Origin: Pseudoscleropodium purum
Lineage: Eukaryota > Streptophyta > Bryopsida > Hypnales > Brachytheciaceae
Assembly (NCBI GenBank): GCA_963969395.1
Contig: OZ017805.1
Location: 3,534,001-3,598,000, forward strand
Direction of reading: 5' to 3'
Length of the DNA stretch: 64,000 bases
Shown: in pieces, positions 1 through 9,428 of the stretch
Numbering within the stretch: position 1 is the stretch's first letter
Layout: every line of letters begins with the position of its first letter
Program-made: the position numbers and the translations under genes
Notes under the pieces: generated by a model
Databases searched by the model: none
What the model was told of the DNA's origin: nothing
What the model saw: the letters and a program-made list of their open reading frames with translations, nothing else

Positions 1-330
1 TGAGGATGTTGTAAGTGGTAGCAAACTTCAAGTATAGAGAAGGTAGAACATTTTAGTTGATGCATGGAATAAAGGTCTATTTGTCTCTAGAAATGAACGT
101 ACTGTTTGGATTTAATCGTATCTTTCAAGTTGAACAATGGACTCTTTGTATTTCAAGTTCTTACACATTATACATTAGCAAGAATGGAATTGAATTTTGA
201 GACTTACAATCTATAAAACCACTATGTAAGTTCCCTCATCTCCAAGTACATTATCAATTTATGTATTGATTTATGTATTGGTTTTGTACGTGGGGTACCA
301 ATTGTACTTTGACTGCTGCGTTTGTACTAT
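1..330. other. AT-rich intergenic DNA
   Basis: No coding frame, repeat array or RNA gene can be supported here. The sequence is AT-rich and short of long open frames on both strands. Confidence 0.5.
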
Positions 331-950
331 AGTGGTGAGTGAAAGAATGTTTGTAGAGTGCTACACTACCATCCTCTAGTTCCAACAATAAGAAATGTAC
401 TAATTGTAACTAAGGTGAAGGATTCAGAATTGTTGGAATACATTCCATTGTTAAATTGTAATGTTCGTAGTGTTTGTATTAGGATTAAGAATTGTTGGAT
501 TATGTTCCATTTTGAAATTGTATTGTTTGTATTGTTTGTATTAGGATTCAAAATTGTTGGAGTATATTCTATTCTGAAAATGTAGTATTCATAGTATTTG
601 TATTAGAATATAGAATTGTTGAAATACATTCTTTTCTAAAATTGTAATATTCATAATGTTTGTAATAGAATTTAGAATTGTTGAAATACATTCCATTCTG
701 AAATTGTAGTGTTTATAGTGTTTGTATTAGGATTCAAAATTGTCGACATATGTTCCGTTCTAAAATTTTAATGTTTGTAGTATTCATGACGATAGCGGTG
801 AGTGAAAGGAATGCTCGTACATTGCTGCACTACCATCCTATGCTTCCAATAGTATGTACAATACAAATTATAACTAAGATTTAGGGTTCAAAGTTCTCAA
901 TCTATATTGAGTTTAAAAATCGTAGTGTCTATAGTATTTGTATTTACATA
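331..950. repeat. 62-bp minisatellite within a ~463-bp duplication
   Basis: Six head-to-tail units of 62 bp run from 421 to about 791 (starts at 421, 483, 545, 607, 669, 731). Each has the pattern GATTCAGAATTGTTGGA, then ATTCCATTCTGAAATTGTA, then GTTTGTATTAG. A non-repeat block beginning AGTGGTGAGTGAAAG at 331 recurs at 794 (AGCGGTGAGTGAAAG) and is again followed by a unit-like segment to about 950. The array therefore looks like part of a longer duplication with a period of about 463 bp. The 75-aa frame across the array is a by-product of the period and is not a gene. Confidence 0.85.
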
Positions 951-1595
951 GTGTACTTTAAGTATTTACATTAGTACTAATCAATCCTTATGAAACAAGC
1001 AGAGTACCAAAACTATAGATGTATGTTGAGTCGGACCTTTTTGTATTGGTACAAGTACAAATTGAACTTCTAGTAATGCATAGAGTATACCAAGTACTAG
1101 TGAAATGTCCACTCTTGGATAGCTTACAATGACAATCTATCACTTTTCTTGTGGATTGTGAATTGCAAAAGGCCTTCAGTATTATTTATTCAAATATTGT
1201 TAGTGAACAAGAAGAAATTTTAGAATTTCAAGAAACCTTTATAGAATTCATTTAGTAGCCCCCTTTGAGTTCTCCTTCTTACCTCGTTTTCTGTAGTTAC
1301 TCCCTCCTAATGGACACACCACGTTGTGGTCTTTGTCTGAATGCTACCTTTGGAAAATCCACAATTCAATTCCGCCCTTGGCACTTTATCTTGTACAAGC
1401 TTGCCACCACACGTCTTATTCATGGTTTGTGGTTCCTTTATTCTTGCTCCAATATCTTTTTTTTTTCTATGTCTTCCCTTCCGAATGGCAAAGTTCACCT
1501 TGTTTTATCTTGTTTGATTGTGTTGTTGGACAAATTGTGGTGGGGTCACAATGTTTGTCCTTCCCAAATGCAAGGTTGACATGCATTAGTATCGT
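951..1595. other. Unassigned AT-rich DNA
   Basis: Overlapping open frames of 104 and 112 codons occur between 1265 and 1662 on the plus strand. They overlap in different frames, contain a poly-T run, and resemble no family I recognise. I see nothing else in this stretch. Confidence 0.4.
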
Positions 1596-1955
1596 GCAAA
1601 AGTTGAGAGGGAGGTGGAGAGGTGGAACAGAAAACTACCCTACTTTTGTTCAGATGAATTGAAGGCACTTGTACAGCAAGGAGAAGGTGAGAAATTGGAA
1701 TGGATAGTACTTGAAAATTACAAGTTTAGGACTACAAAACTCTATACAGAAGTTTAGTACAATGAGAGGGGCGTGTTAAACTATGAGAACATTGTGAATA
1801 AGCTCAAAGAATCAACGTACTATTTCATTGGCGACATGGTGCTAGAATGGTACTTTCGCGTCATTTTGACTCTTTATACATTTGAACAACAACAATTAGT
1901 AGACGTTGTAGTACAAGATGCAAAAGCAAGAAGGTCTAAATGCCCCTCACTATGA
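1596..1955 (+). pseudogene. Decayed coding frame, unknown protein
   Basis: One plus-strand frame stays open for about 120 codons apart from a single TAG near 1754, and reads like protein: charged and hydrophobic residues alternate, with three Trp and several Tyr, including the strings LEWIVLENYKFRTTKLYTEV and YFIGDMVLEWYFRVI. The upstream part (KVEREVERWNRKLPYF) suggests a helical lead-in. No family is recognised. The single stop in an otherwise coherent frame matches the decay pattern of the other relics in the window. Neighbouring sequence to about 2600 contains two further short echoes of its end (CAAGATGCACAAAC-like motifs near 2000 and 2570), so related exons or repeats may follow. Confidence 0.4.
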
Positions 1956-3164
1956 CTCCTTATTTAGATGCACAACAATGTTACAAGGAGGTTCTATAAC
2001 AAGATGCACAAACAAGAGGCAATATGACAAGCTTTTACAATCAACTGTCGGGTCATTTTTAGGTGCAACCTTAAACAAATTGTAGTAGAATTAATTCATA
2101 GAGTTTGTACATACTTCTTTGGAAGCCTTGAATATATCTATGCATTGTGTGCAATTGTAATGTGCATCTTGTGTTTCCTTTCATCATTTCATTAGTAAAT
2201 ATGCTTCACCTCATATAATGTATATGTGAATAGACATTATTCACAAGTCCAAGTTCTCAAGCTAGTTTGCATCTCATGCATATATCATACACTATGTACT
2301 AATCTATAAAAAATGTACTAACTATACAAGGATGTAGCCCTCGCCGTTAACTGGCTTCTTACTGCCACATTCCAAAATACAATCTTTCAATGTTGATGCC
2401 TTCACTACAAATATCAATATGTATTGACTATACATTTCTAAACAAAACATACAAAATCCATCATCGATCACGAGGTACTATTTTGACAAAAATGGCAATA
2501 CCAAGCATTACGACGTCACTATGGCTCCTTTATCAGCTATACAACTACTACAAATGGAGGCTGTAATACGAGATGCACAGACTAAGAAAATGAGAGCAAA
2601 CAATTAGTTGTAGGATGGTTTAATTTTTATAAAGTATATTCTTAAAGAAGTTATTGGAGAGTTTGTTTATAGAATGCATGCATGTTTATAATTCATTAGG
2701 AAATTTCCGTCAGTTCATAAAATATATTCTCGGAATATGTAAATATATAGGTTTGTGTTGTCACAGCACTTTGCAATACATGCATATACCATACCCTACA
2801 GGCCTACACGTACAATTTTGTACAAAATCTACAAACTCTACAAAGATACACACAACTAAATATGGCAATATCATCTATGAGCAACCCTTGCTATTAACTT
2901 GCTTATTGATGGCATACAAATGTCTTCTCTTATAATGTTGATGCCTTCCAAGAGGACCACAAATATCAACATGTGTTGGGTGGTTATCTAGACATTGCAA
3001 CAATAGTTCTAGAAATGTTAGATATCCTCCCAACACTAATTAATTAATTTCTAAATCTACCAAAGTTGAAACTCCACAATGCAACCTAAGGCATCACATG
3101 GTGGCAAATGATTGGTTCTACAGCAAGCAATTAGTGATAAGATGAATTGAATGATCATCAATTA
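1956..3164. other. Unassigned AT-rich DNA
   Basis: Only short open frames (best 93 codons, 2654-2935) are present and none is recognisable. Two stretches (about 1965-2030 and 2510-2600) resemble each other and the end of the preceding frame, each with an ACAAGATGCACA-like core. I cannot assign them. Confidence 0.35.
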
Positions 3165-3915
3165 CTATGTTACGGCAATGAGTGCTACCACATTTACAGT
3201 GGAAGGAAACAACATTTACAACCTCTACTTTTGACATTTTGAAGCTACAATCATAATCCTAAGTCAATTATTCCAACGGTGAAATGTCTACTTGTGCAAA
3301 GAATGCAATATGGTAGAGTCTTAGGTCTACATAGCTTATTTTGACGGGCACATCAATGTGGTTGGCATCTTCACATCTTGAAAACATGCGACTACATATA
3401 ATGAGATTCAAAGCAACACAAATACAATCAACCCTCAATTTGCACAATACTTGTAATAATAAATGTAGTTCAAAATTACAAAATATAATTTATAGCATAT
3501 ATCTTTGGTTTAGAAATCTATTAACATTTCCTCCAAAAGTACTGTCTATGTACAATGCCACATCATCAATCACCACTTGCTCGAATTTCCAATCAATATT
3601 AAGTGCTAGTGCGAAAGCCTTTGATTTCTCTAATCTTGAGAAAGCCCTACGTTGTATGAGCTCAGCATTTATAACAATCTCTCCTACATATTCAAAGAGA
3701 AAAACTCCCTTCCGGATTTTCTTCTTTGTCCGCAATCCCCAACCCTTTTCTCCAATCTAGAAAACCTCAACGGGAATGCGCAATTTTTTTGGAACCACTA
3801 TTGCCACAATCACTACTACAGTTGCAAAAGTCATTGCATTCTTGAACAGAAATCCTATTGGTATGACCAAGGCAAGTAAAACCTTGCTCCTTACATCATC
3901 ATACATTGTGGAATG
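3165..3915 (-). pseudogene. SUVR-like SET-domain methyltransferase pseudogene
   Basis: The minus strand encodes a broken histone-lysine methyltransferase domain in the expected order. A pre-SET Cys motif (QECNDFCNCSSDCGN, near 3800-3850) is followed, after a frameshift and a stop, by EKGWGLRT and the SET core KGVFLFEYVGEIV (about 3690-3730). Next come DSTFGGNVNRFLNQR (ending at 3503) and, beyond a gap, RCEDANHIDVPV and YHIAFFAQVD (3270-3376). It ends with post-SET FHCKCGSTHCR (about 3170-3205). The gap 3377-3502 behaves as a 126-bp intron: removing it joins NQR to CEDAN exactly, with acceptor TTTTCAAG, but the donor reads AT where GT is expected. LT[stop]DY stands where the family has LTWDY. 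The spacing and motifs fit plant SUVR-type proteins, which methylate histone H3 in the nucleus. The retained intron means this is genomic DNA and not a processed copy. Function is certainly lost. Confidence 0.85.
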
Positions 3916-4523
3916 ACATCTCTTTTGTCAATGCCTATACAAATCATTATTGTTTTTACCAATTGTACACATTAGTACAATGTCAATATGCATGAAACAT
4001 TGTATGATTGTAAAGGTAGTGAAAAAAATGTATAGTGAAATGAAAATAGCTCTATTGTTTCAATTCAAGAAAAACTTACATGTTGATTGATGATAAAACT
4101 CTGTAAACGACCTCATTTATCATACGCTAAGGAAAAAAGTTTTTTCACCCCACATCAATATGCATTCCTGTAACAAGCACACTCACTACACCGGCAAGAA
4201 GCGTAGATATTGACTTTCACTTCAACCAAATTTTTAGAAGCAATTACAAATAGTTTGGAATGAGGATGGTAAGTAAATTCCTCTAAAGCGCGAAATTCCA
4301 TACTTGGCATACATACCGTGATTGGAACTCTTTCTAATCCATCAAATAAGTCATGTGTATTATACTAAAATTGTTTCTATAGACAGAAATACAATTTTAA
4401 AAACATGTAAGCTCAAAATAGTAGATCTAGTATTCTAGAGTAAGAGAAGTATAAATTAAACATCATAAGGGGCAAGAGAATGGTGTCAAGCCCCAATTGA
4501 CTAGTACAGATTTGCTCACTTTG
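3916..4523. other. Unassigned AT-rich DNA
   Basis: No coherent frame or repeat is seen. It could hold introns or more distal sequence of the pseudogenes on either side, but I cannot show this. Confidence 0.35.
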
Positions 4524-5119
4524 GATCACTTAGACTTAGACTTCTTAGGCTGTTTTTTCTTCTCTATGTCTTTGGACTTCTTAACTTGTTTTTCCTATGT
4601 TGTGTCTTTAGATCTCAACCTCTTTCCCCTACACTCTACAAAAAATGCATATTTGTAATACTTGTACATCTTGCTTGTATGTTGTAGATATAAAAATACT
4701 AGACAAAATGACAAAGGTCTCAAAGGATAGAATACCTAGATCTTGTTGCTCATGTTGATTCAGTAGCCTTATCTTTGCCTTCTCCTCTAATGGCTTCTAC
4801 ATCCACTTCCTCTCCGGTATTAGTGTCTTTGCCTCCCTCCAATTCCACCCATAGTTTTGTCATTCATCTCTTTTTTGGTACTCGGGCTTTCTATCTTTCC
4901 AACTTTATCTTCACTTTGGTCCACAACACCTCCTTTAATGAGCATTGATATGCCTTCCACCACCCCAATAGTGGCCTTTTTCCCCCCAGTCATGACATTG
5001 GCTTCAATAGCAACAATGACTGCTACATGGGCTTCATTAGCAAAGGTGACATTGTCCCAGAGAATTCTAGATGTTCTCCCAAACTTCAGTATCCGGATGA
5101 TTGTTTTTTCCTCTTCCAA
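4524..5119 (-). pseudogene. Gene fragment with Lys-rich C-terminus joined to copy C
   Basis: A minus-strand frame of 99 codons (5119 to 4820) starts inside element C (EEKTIIRILKFGRTSRILWD) and continues without a break past the point where C stops matching copies B and D. It then runs into Gly/Val/Ala-rich and acidic sequence, in shifting frames. After a possible intron (donor near 4735, acceptor TTTTTTGTAG near 4645) comes a strongly basic tail, KKSKDIEKKKQPKKSKSK, ending at a stop at about 4524. The basic tail looks like a nuclear localisation or nucleic-acid-binding segment. The family is unknown. It may be the original 3' part of the retroelement, or flanking host sequence fused by rearrangement. 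Confidence 0.35.
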
Positions 5120-5386
5120 CTACTCTCTTCTGCTCTTTTTTTGGAATCAACTACTATCTAGATTCCAATCCGGATCCGGTTTTACCTGATTTTCGATTAC
5201 CTCTCCCAATATACTAGTTTTCAATTCTTTTGTTTTACCATCAGAGGATCCACTTGATCTTTAGAAGGGTAGGGACTTCACCACTCTTTTTCTAACTCAT
5301 TATACATGCAAAAGAAAACAAACACCCAAGTAATCAAGGTGTTGCAGCACGAAAAGAAGATCCGGATCTTCACAACATTTTGAATG

Positions 5387-5391
5387 GCTGA
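5387..5391. other. Target-site duplication, copy A (left)
   Basis: GCTGA directly abuts the TG start of copy A, and the same five bases follow its CA end at 8704-8708. Sequence of copy C resumes at the right-hand repeat, so this is a perfect 5-bp duplication. Confidence 0.9.
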
Positions 5392-5589
5392 TGTCGCAGC
5401 TTAGAATTTTGATTTTCTTAGTATACACCAAAATAGGAACGGAAACTAGTCATTAAGGAACCGGATCCGATAAGGTGGAGAAGGAAAACTCAAAATTAGC
5501 ACGGAATGTGAAGTAGTGGGCCTCTTGGATCTAATCCGGTCAGGAGTAAGTAACGACGGAAACGGAATGCAACACGGATTAGGTCTAGG

Positions 5590-5645
5590 ACCGGATGATG
5601 ATGATGAACCGGATTATGATGGTAAACCGGATTCATGATGACAAA
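5590..5645 (+). repeat. Three 18-bp ACCGGAT repeats upstream of TATA
   Basis: ACCGGAT followed by a GATGATG-like spacer occurs at about 5590, 5608 and 5626, an 18-bp period ending about 20 bp before the TATA box. Tandem upstream blocks of this kind are typical enhancer modules in U3 regions. No binding factor can be named. Confidence 0.6.
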
Positions 5646-5663
5646 CCGAAAGGGTCCAGGGAC

Positions 5664-5670
5664 TATATAA
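5664..5670 (+). promoter_or_regulatory. TATA box for the element-A gene
   Basis: TATATAA in the context GACTATATAAGGAGG, about 190 bp upstream of the first ATG of the frame. A transcription start near 5695 would give a leader of about 165 bases. It lies 280 bp inside the element, so transcription would be supplied by the element itself. Confidence 0.6.
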
Positions 5671-5861
5671 GGAGGAGCTTTCACTGTTGCACCCCCTTTT
5701 AGAAACTCGACCTTGAGCGCGCGCGGTTGAGTTTTTGTCGTTTGTGCGTTTGTGCGTCTATACGTTTGTGTTTTGTTTGTTTTGCTTCCGGTTGAGATCG
5801 GAGAGAGGAAGTGAGGAACGGGACGTGCGGCTAGGAGAGAGTGAGGTAGTTTCGAGTGGGA

Positions 5862-7520
5862 ATGCCTCCGCTACGTAGGTCTAGACCAGCGAGTCCCTCT
5901 GGAGGTGAGGTGAAGCTCCGGAAAGTTATTCCGGTTATTCCCTCCACAGAGCCGGAAAAGTCTGAACTCATGGATGATCTCAAATCCATGGGTTGCGTAG
6001 GGTTTGCCGAGAAACCCTGGGGATTTAGGGAGGAGAGAATGGTCAAGGAGCTCCTCGGAAAGTTGTCCAACCAGTTTGACAACACCGTGAGAGGAACTCC
6101 CGTCAGCTAGAACGAGGGGATGTGGAGAACGGTTTACGGTTTCCGGGCAGGAGGTTTGGGGATGGCGAGCCGGAAGGATGAGTTTGTCCGAGGGAAGTTC
6201 AAGGGAGCCGTCAACCCGAAGGACGGATACGCGGTCGAGGATTGCTTGGATGACCGACACCGTCGGCTCCTGCAATTCCTGGTTCCGGTTCTTCACCCGG
6301 AAAAGCCGACCAGGGTGACGATCACCCTCGGCAACACCATTTTCGGTGCCCTCAGTGGTACCCGGAAAGTGGACTGGGCACGGATCATTTCCGATCTCGT
6401 GGCCCAGCTGGTTAGTAGGGTTGGGAAGAAAAGGGCCACTCCAGTGTGCCCTTATCTCTTCCACCTCTATCGGGAGAACCAAGTCCTCACCGACATGGAG
6501 GAGAAGGTGTGGAAGACGCAGGAAGTGCTCCTGAAGTATGGGGAGTCGGAGACGGATGATGAGGCCGAATCCGATTCCGGGTCAGACCGGGAGTCCAGCG
6601 AGGAAGAGGAGGAGCCGATGCCGCCGATCAAGCGACAGAAGCTGACGCCTCCACACAAGCGCGGGACGCCTCCCGGTCAAGACAAACCGGCCCCGGAGGA
6701 GAAACCGGAAGCCGAGAAGACCAATTCCGGGGGAGATCCGGATATGCAAGATCCGTTCAACGGTCTGATCAACGTCCTCTGCAACATCAGGGCGGATTGG
6801 GAGGTCAAGCACAGGACGCTTGCGGCAATCGGCAAGTTGGTGGGTGCTGCACCGGACAGCAAATTGGCGGAACAAGTGGCGGAGTGCATCACAAATCCGG
6901 AAGAGACCCGGAAGCAGGAAGCCGAGATCCGCCGGTTGTAAGAGGAGGTGGATAAACTGAAGGCAACACTTTTTGCCTATCAGGAAGACGTGACAGCCGC
7001 TCGGGAGATGGCGGAGGAGACTCGGAAGGTAGCCGAGCAGATCAAGGCGGTCCTGGGAGAGACTAGAACGGCCGCTGCCAAGGCGAAGCTCTTCGACGAG
7101 AAGATCCACGAAGAGAAGAAACTATCCGGTTCCCGGATAGTCCGGATTCTCGCGGACTTCGCTGAGCAGGTGGAGACGGCAATGGTGGAGGGGCGGAAGG
7201 CTGCGGACCGGATCAAGGAGAGCAGCCGGAAGCTAACGGGAGCGACGTGCGACAAAGGTATTCACCTTTCGGACATCTTGCTACCGGATCTCTTTCCGGA
7301 CGCGACCATTCAAAAGGATAGGAAGGATTGGACTCTTGAGTCCAAGAAGTTTGCACGGACTGGGACTCCGGGCACGAGACCGGATATCACCATCGACCTG
7401 GAGTCTCCACCCGGATCGAATCCTGCGGAGGGGGAACGGGTCCGGAATTTGAGCGAAGTCTTCGAGGAGCTAGTCCCGGAGGTCGGAAGCCCGACAATAG
7501 GATCTAGAGTTGTAGGGTAG
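5862..7520 (+). pseudogene. Element-A protein: acidic, NLS-bearing, coiled coil; two in-frame stops
   Basis: A 553-codon frame with no frameshift, broken by TAG at codon 83 (6108-6110) and TAA at codon 360 (6939-6941). I take the ATG at 5862 (GGGAATGCC) as the start. Codons 35-225 form a compact domain (DDLKSMGCVGFAEKPW, VNPKDGYAVEDC, HPEKPTRVTITLGNTIFG, VDWARIISDL, PYLFHLYRENQVL). Its style resembles the 'putative plant transposon protein' domains annotated in plants, though I cannot confirm that. Codons 228-252 are acidic, 255-266 hold a basic PPIKRQKLTPPHKR stretch like a nuclear signal, and about 345-500 form an Ala/Glu/Lys coiled coil containing GSRIVRILADF. Copies B, C and D encode the same domains. 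At codon 83 the other copies have Trp, so TAG is a TGG mutation. No protease, polymerase, RNase H or integrase motif is present. The function is unknown. Confidence 0.75.
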
Positions 7521-7550
7521 ATAGGATTTTAATTTCAGTTAGGAGTAGGA

Positions 7551-7573
7551 GCGGATCCGGATCCGGATCCGGC
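7551..7573. repeat. (CCGGAT)n microsatellite
   Basis: Three to four GGATCC steps in a row just after the frame of copy A. The hexamer is scattered through all four family members, so this looks like local slippage of a family-typical motif. Confidence 0.7.
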
Positions 7574-7671
7574 TCAACAGTATTAGGTTAGACCGGAAGT
7601 TAGATTAGGGTGGCGGCGGACCCCTACGGGATTTCCGCTCCTTTTTGTGCTTTTAGGGTTTTTACCCTTTG

Positions 7672-7680
7672 TATATAAAT
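7672..7680 (+). promoter_or_regulatory. Second TATA box in copy A (probable LTR promoter)
   Basis: TATATAAAT in GTATATAAATCGG, 150 bp after the stop of the element gene and about 1.03 kb before the CA end. In an LTR this is the place for the U3/R boundary promoter that drives genomic transcripts. The corresponding place in copy D reads TTTTTAAAGG, a plausible decayed version. Confidence 0.55.
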
Positions 7681-8587
7681 CGGTTCCCGCGATGGGAATT
7701 GGGAGTTGTTCATTTTGCAAACTTCTTGTACTTTTCTATTCTCTTCATTGTGTGTCTCTCTCCAGCGCGACAGGATTGTATGATGTGGAGTTAGGATAGT
7801 ACGAGTTGGTTTGCGAGTGATTTCTCCCCTTGGTGTTTATTTTTCGATCCAAGGTGCATGTGAGTAGGTATCGAAGAGTTGGGAGTGAACTTAGTTCCTC
7901 AGCACGTCTAGAGTTTGAGATTCCGGGTGAGAAAGCCGTTGTTAGGCTAGGCGGGTAGGGAGGGATTCCTTAGCTGCGCTAGAACTCCCGGGTGGGAAAT
8001 CCGGTTGAGTGTCCGATCTCCTGTGAGGTCTCACCACCCGTAGGGGTAACGGAAGAACTTTAGTTGATGTTGGAACGGACGGGTGCACATGTAACCACCT
8101 GTCTTCGCACGGATCGGAAGTAGCATCAAGGTCGTTGTAGTATGAGAGGGTCGAGTGTGGGGTCTTTGTGTGACCTACAATCCAGATTGCTATCTGGGTT
8201 GTTGTGAAGGACCAAACCAGATCCGGATTAGCTTAGGAGTTTAGGAAGTAGGACAGTGGATCTTCAGCCACTATAAGTCACGGAAGGAGTGGTGGGCCTA
8301 CCACTCTCAAAATTAAGCGGCGACCCCTCTGATGGTGAAACAGAGGCAAAACTAAACCGGATAGGATTACGGGTACAGGATGACCATCCGGACCGGATTG
8401 GTCAGGACGGATTTCTAGGATCGGAAGTTGTGAGATCCTGGGATTTAGGTATTTGGACGGACCGGATCGTTAGTAGGACCGGAAGCACGGAGAAATCCGG
8501 TCTATAGTTATCCGGTGTGGTGGTATTTCTGGTTCTAGATCTAGGACCGGAAAGTAAGATTGGGATACTGACTGAGCTTAACTGCTT

Positions 8588-8593
8588 AATAAA
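8588..8593 (+). terminator. AATAAA polyadenylation signal in copy A
   Basis: AATAAA lies 110 bp before the CA terminus and downstream of the second TATA box, as expected for the R/U5 boundary of an LTR. A single hexamer is weak evidence on its own; the order TATA, AATAAA, CA end is what supports it. Confidence 0.45.
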
Positions 8594-8703
8594 GCTAGAT
8601 ACTTCACAGGATCTCGTGGGTTCGATCTTTAGAGTCACTTAGTTATACTCTAGGGCGATTTTTGTGAGTATAATGGGGAATTGACCTGCCCTGTGCTGCG
8701 ACA

Positions 8704-8708
8704 GCTGA
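8704..8708. other. Target-site duplication, copy A (right)
   Basis: GCTGA immediately after the GCTGCGACA end of copy A, identical to 5387-5391. Copy C continues from here as TTGGAATGGAGG, which matches copy B at 25020-25040. Confidence 0.9.
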
Positions 8709-9428
8709 TTTGGAATGGAGGTCATTCAAGACTGTATTCACTCCTCTTTACTACAATGATAGATTTCAAGCATCTGGAGCTGATAAGGGAGGTAATCTTT
8801 CTAGATATAAGATGAATCCCAAGGTTGGCAAACCTTCCAATGAGTGGGAGTTTCCATTGACAGTTGCTAATCTCCACATATAATCATTTCCAATTTCAAA
8901 TCTGTACTCATACTACTCTTTGCTATAACTAGATTACTGTTCCGGTAGTTCAAAGGCACGACGCACAACTCCTTAGTCACAAATCCAATACTATTACAAT
9001 AGTACTCCTTCAATCCGATTCAATTATTCAAAATCCAGATTCCTCCTCACCCGTCCTTCTCACATCTCAACACTTCGAGCAACAAACCAATACAATCCAG
9101 ATACACGGTTAGAGCTAGAATGTTCACCAAATGACTCAAATTAAAGAAGGGAATGAAATACAACAAAATAATCGCTAGGATGGAATGAGAGGGCAACAAA
9201 CTTGCCTACCTTTAAAAACCAAAACCAAAACCAAAGTCAACGCCTAAAAAACCATCTTGAAAATCAAGGTAACCAACTAGTTAACACCCTCCGAGATATC
9301 CGGAACATTTACAATCCAATTGTTCCTACAAATTTGGAACCCCTAAAAATCCAAAACTCGGGCCCTCACTTGGAAATCCCATTCTGGACTGAAAATCCTA
9401 CCCAACTACCTACTAGCTATCATCTACC

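Larger units (their letters stand above)
5392..8703 (+). mobile_element. Copy A: young 3.3-kb solo-LTR-like element
   Basis: The unit starts TGTCGCAGC and ends GCTGCGACA, a perfect 9-bp inverted repeat with the TG/CA bases used by retroviral-type integrases, and is flanked by GCTGA on both sides. I see no direct repeat between its two ends, so it is not a complete LTR element. It has the internal order expected of one LTR: regulatory repeats and TATA, a gene, a second TATA (7672), AATAAA (8588) and a short end segment with GTGGGTTCGATC. It is much richer in CpG and GC than its surroundings and encodes a nearly open 553-codon frame, both signs of recent arrival. The alternative is a non-autonomous DNA transposon with 5-bp duplications. 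Confidence 0.8.

Noticed and set aside
7551..7573. CRISPR-like or regulatory array in the GGATCCGG repeats
   Set aside because: It is a simple hexamer microsatellite with no spacer structure, in eukaryotic DNA.
8610..8650. tRNA-like B box (GTGGGTTCGATC)
   Set aside because: No matching A box or cloverleaf; the motif fits the 3' segment of an LTR.
5392..8703. Copy A as a DNA transposon defined by its 9-bp terminal inverted repeat
   Set aside because: The inverted repeat is short, is not kept in copies B and D, and the TG/CA ends with 5-bp duplications plus TATA and AATAAA order fit an LTR better. It is kept as the named alternative.
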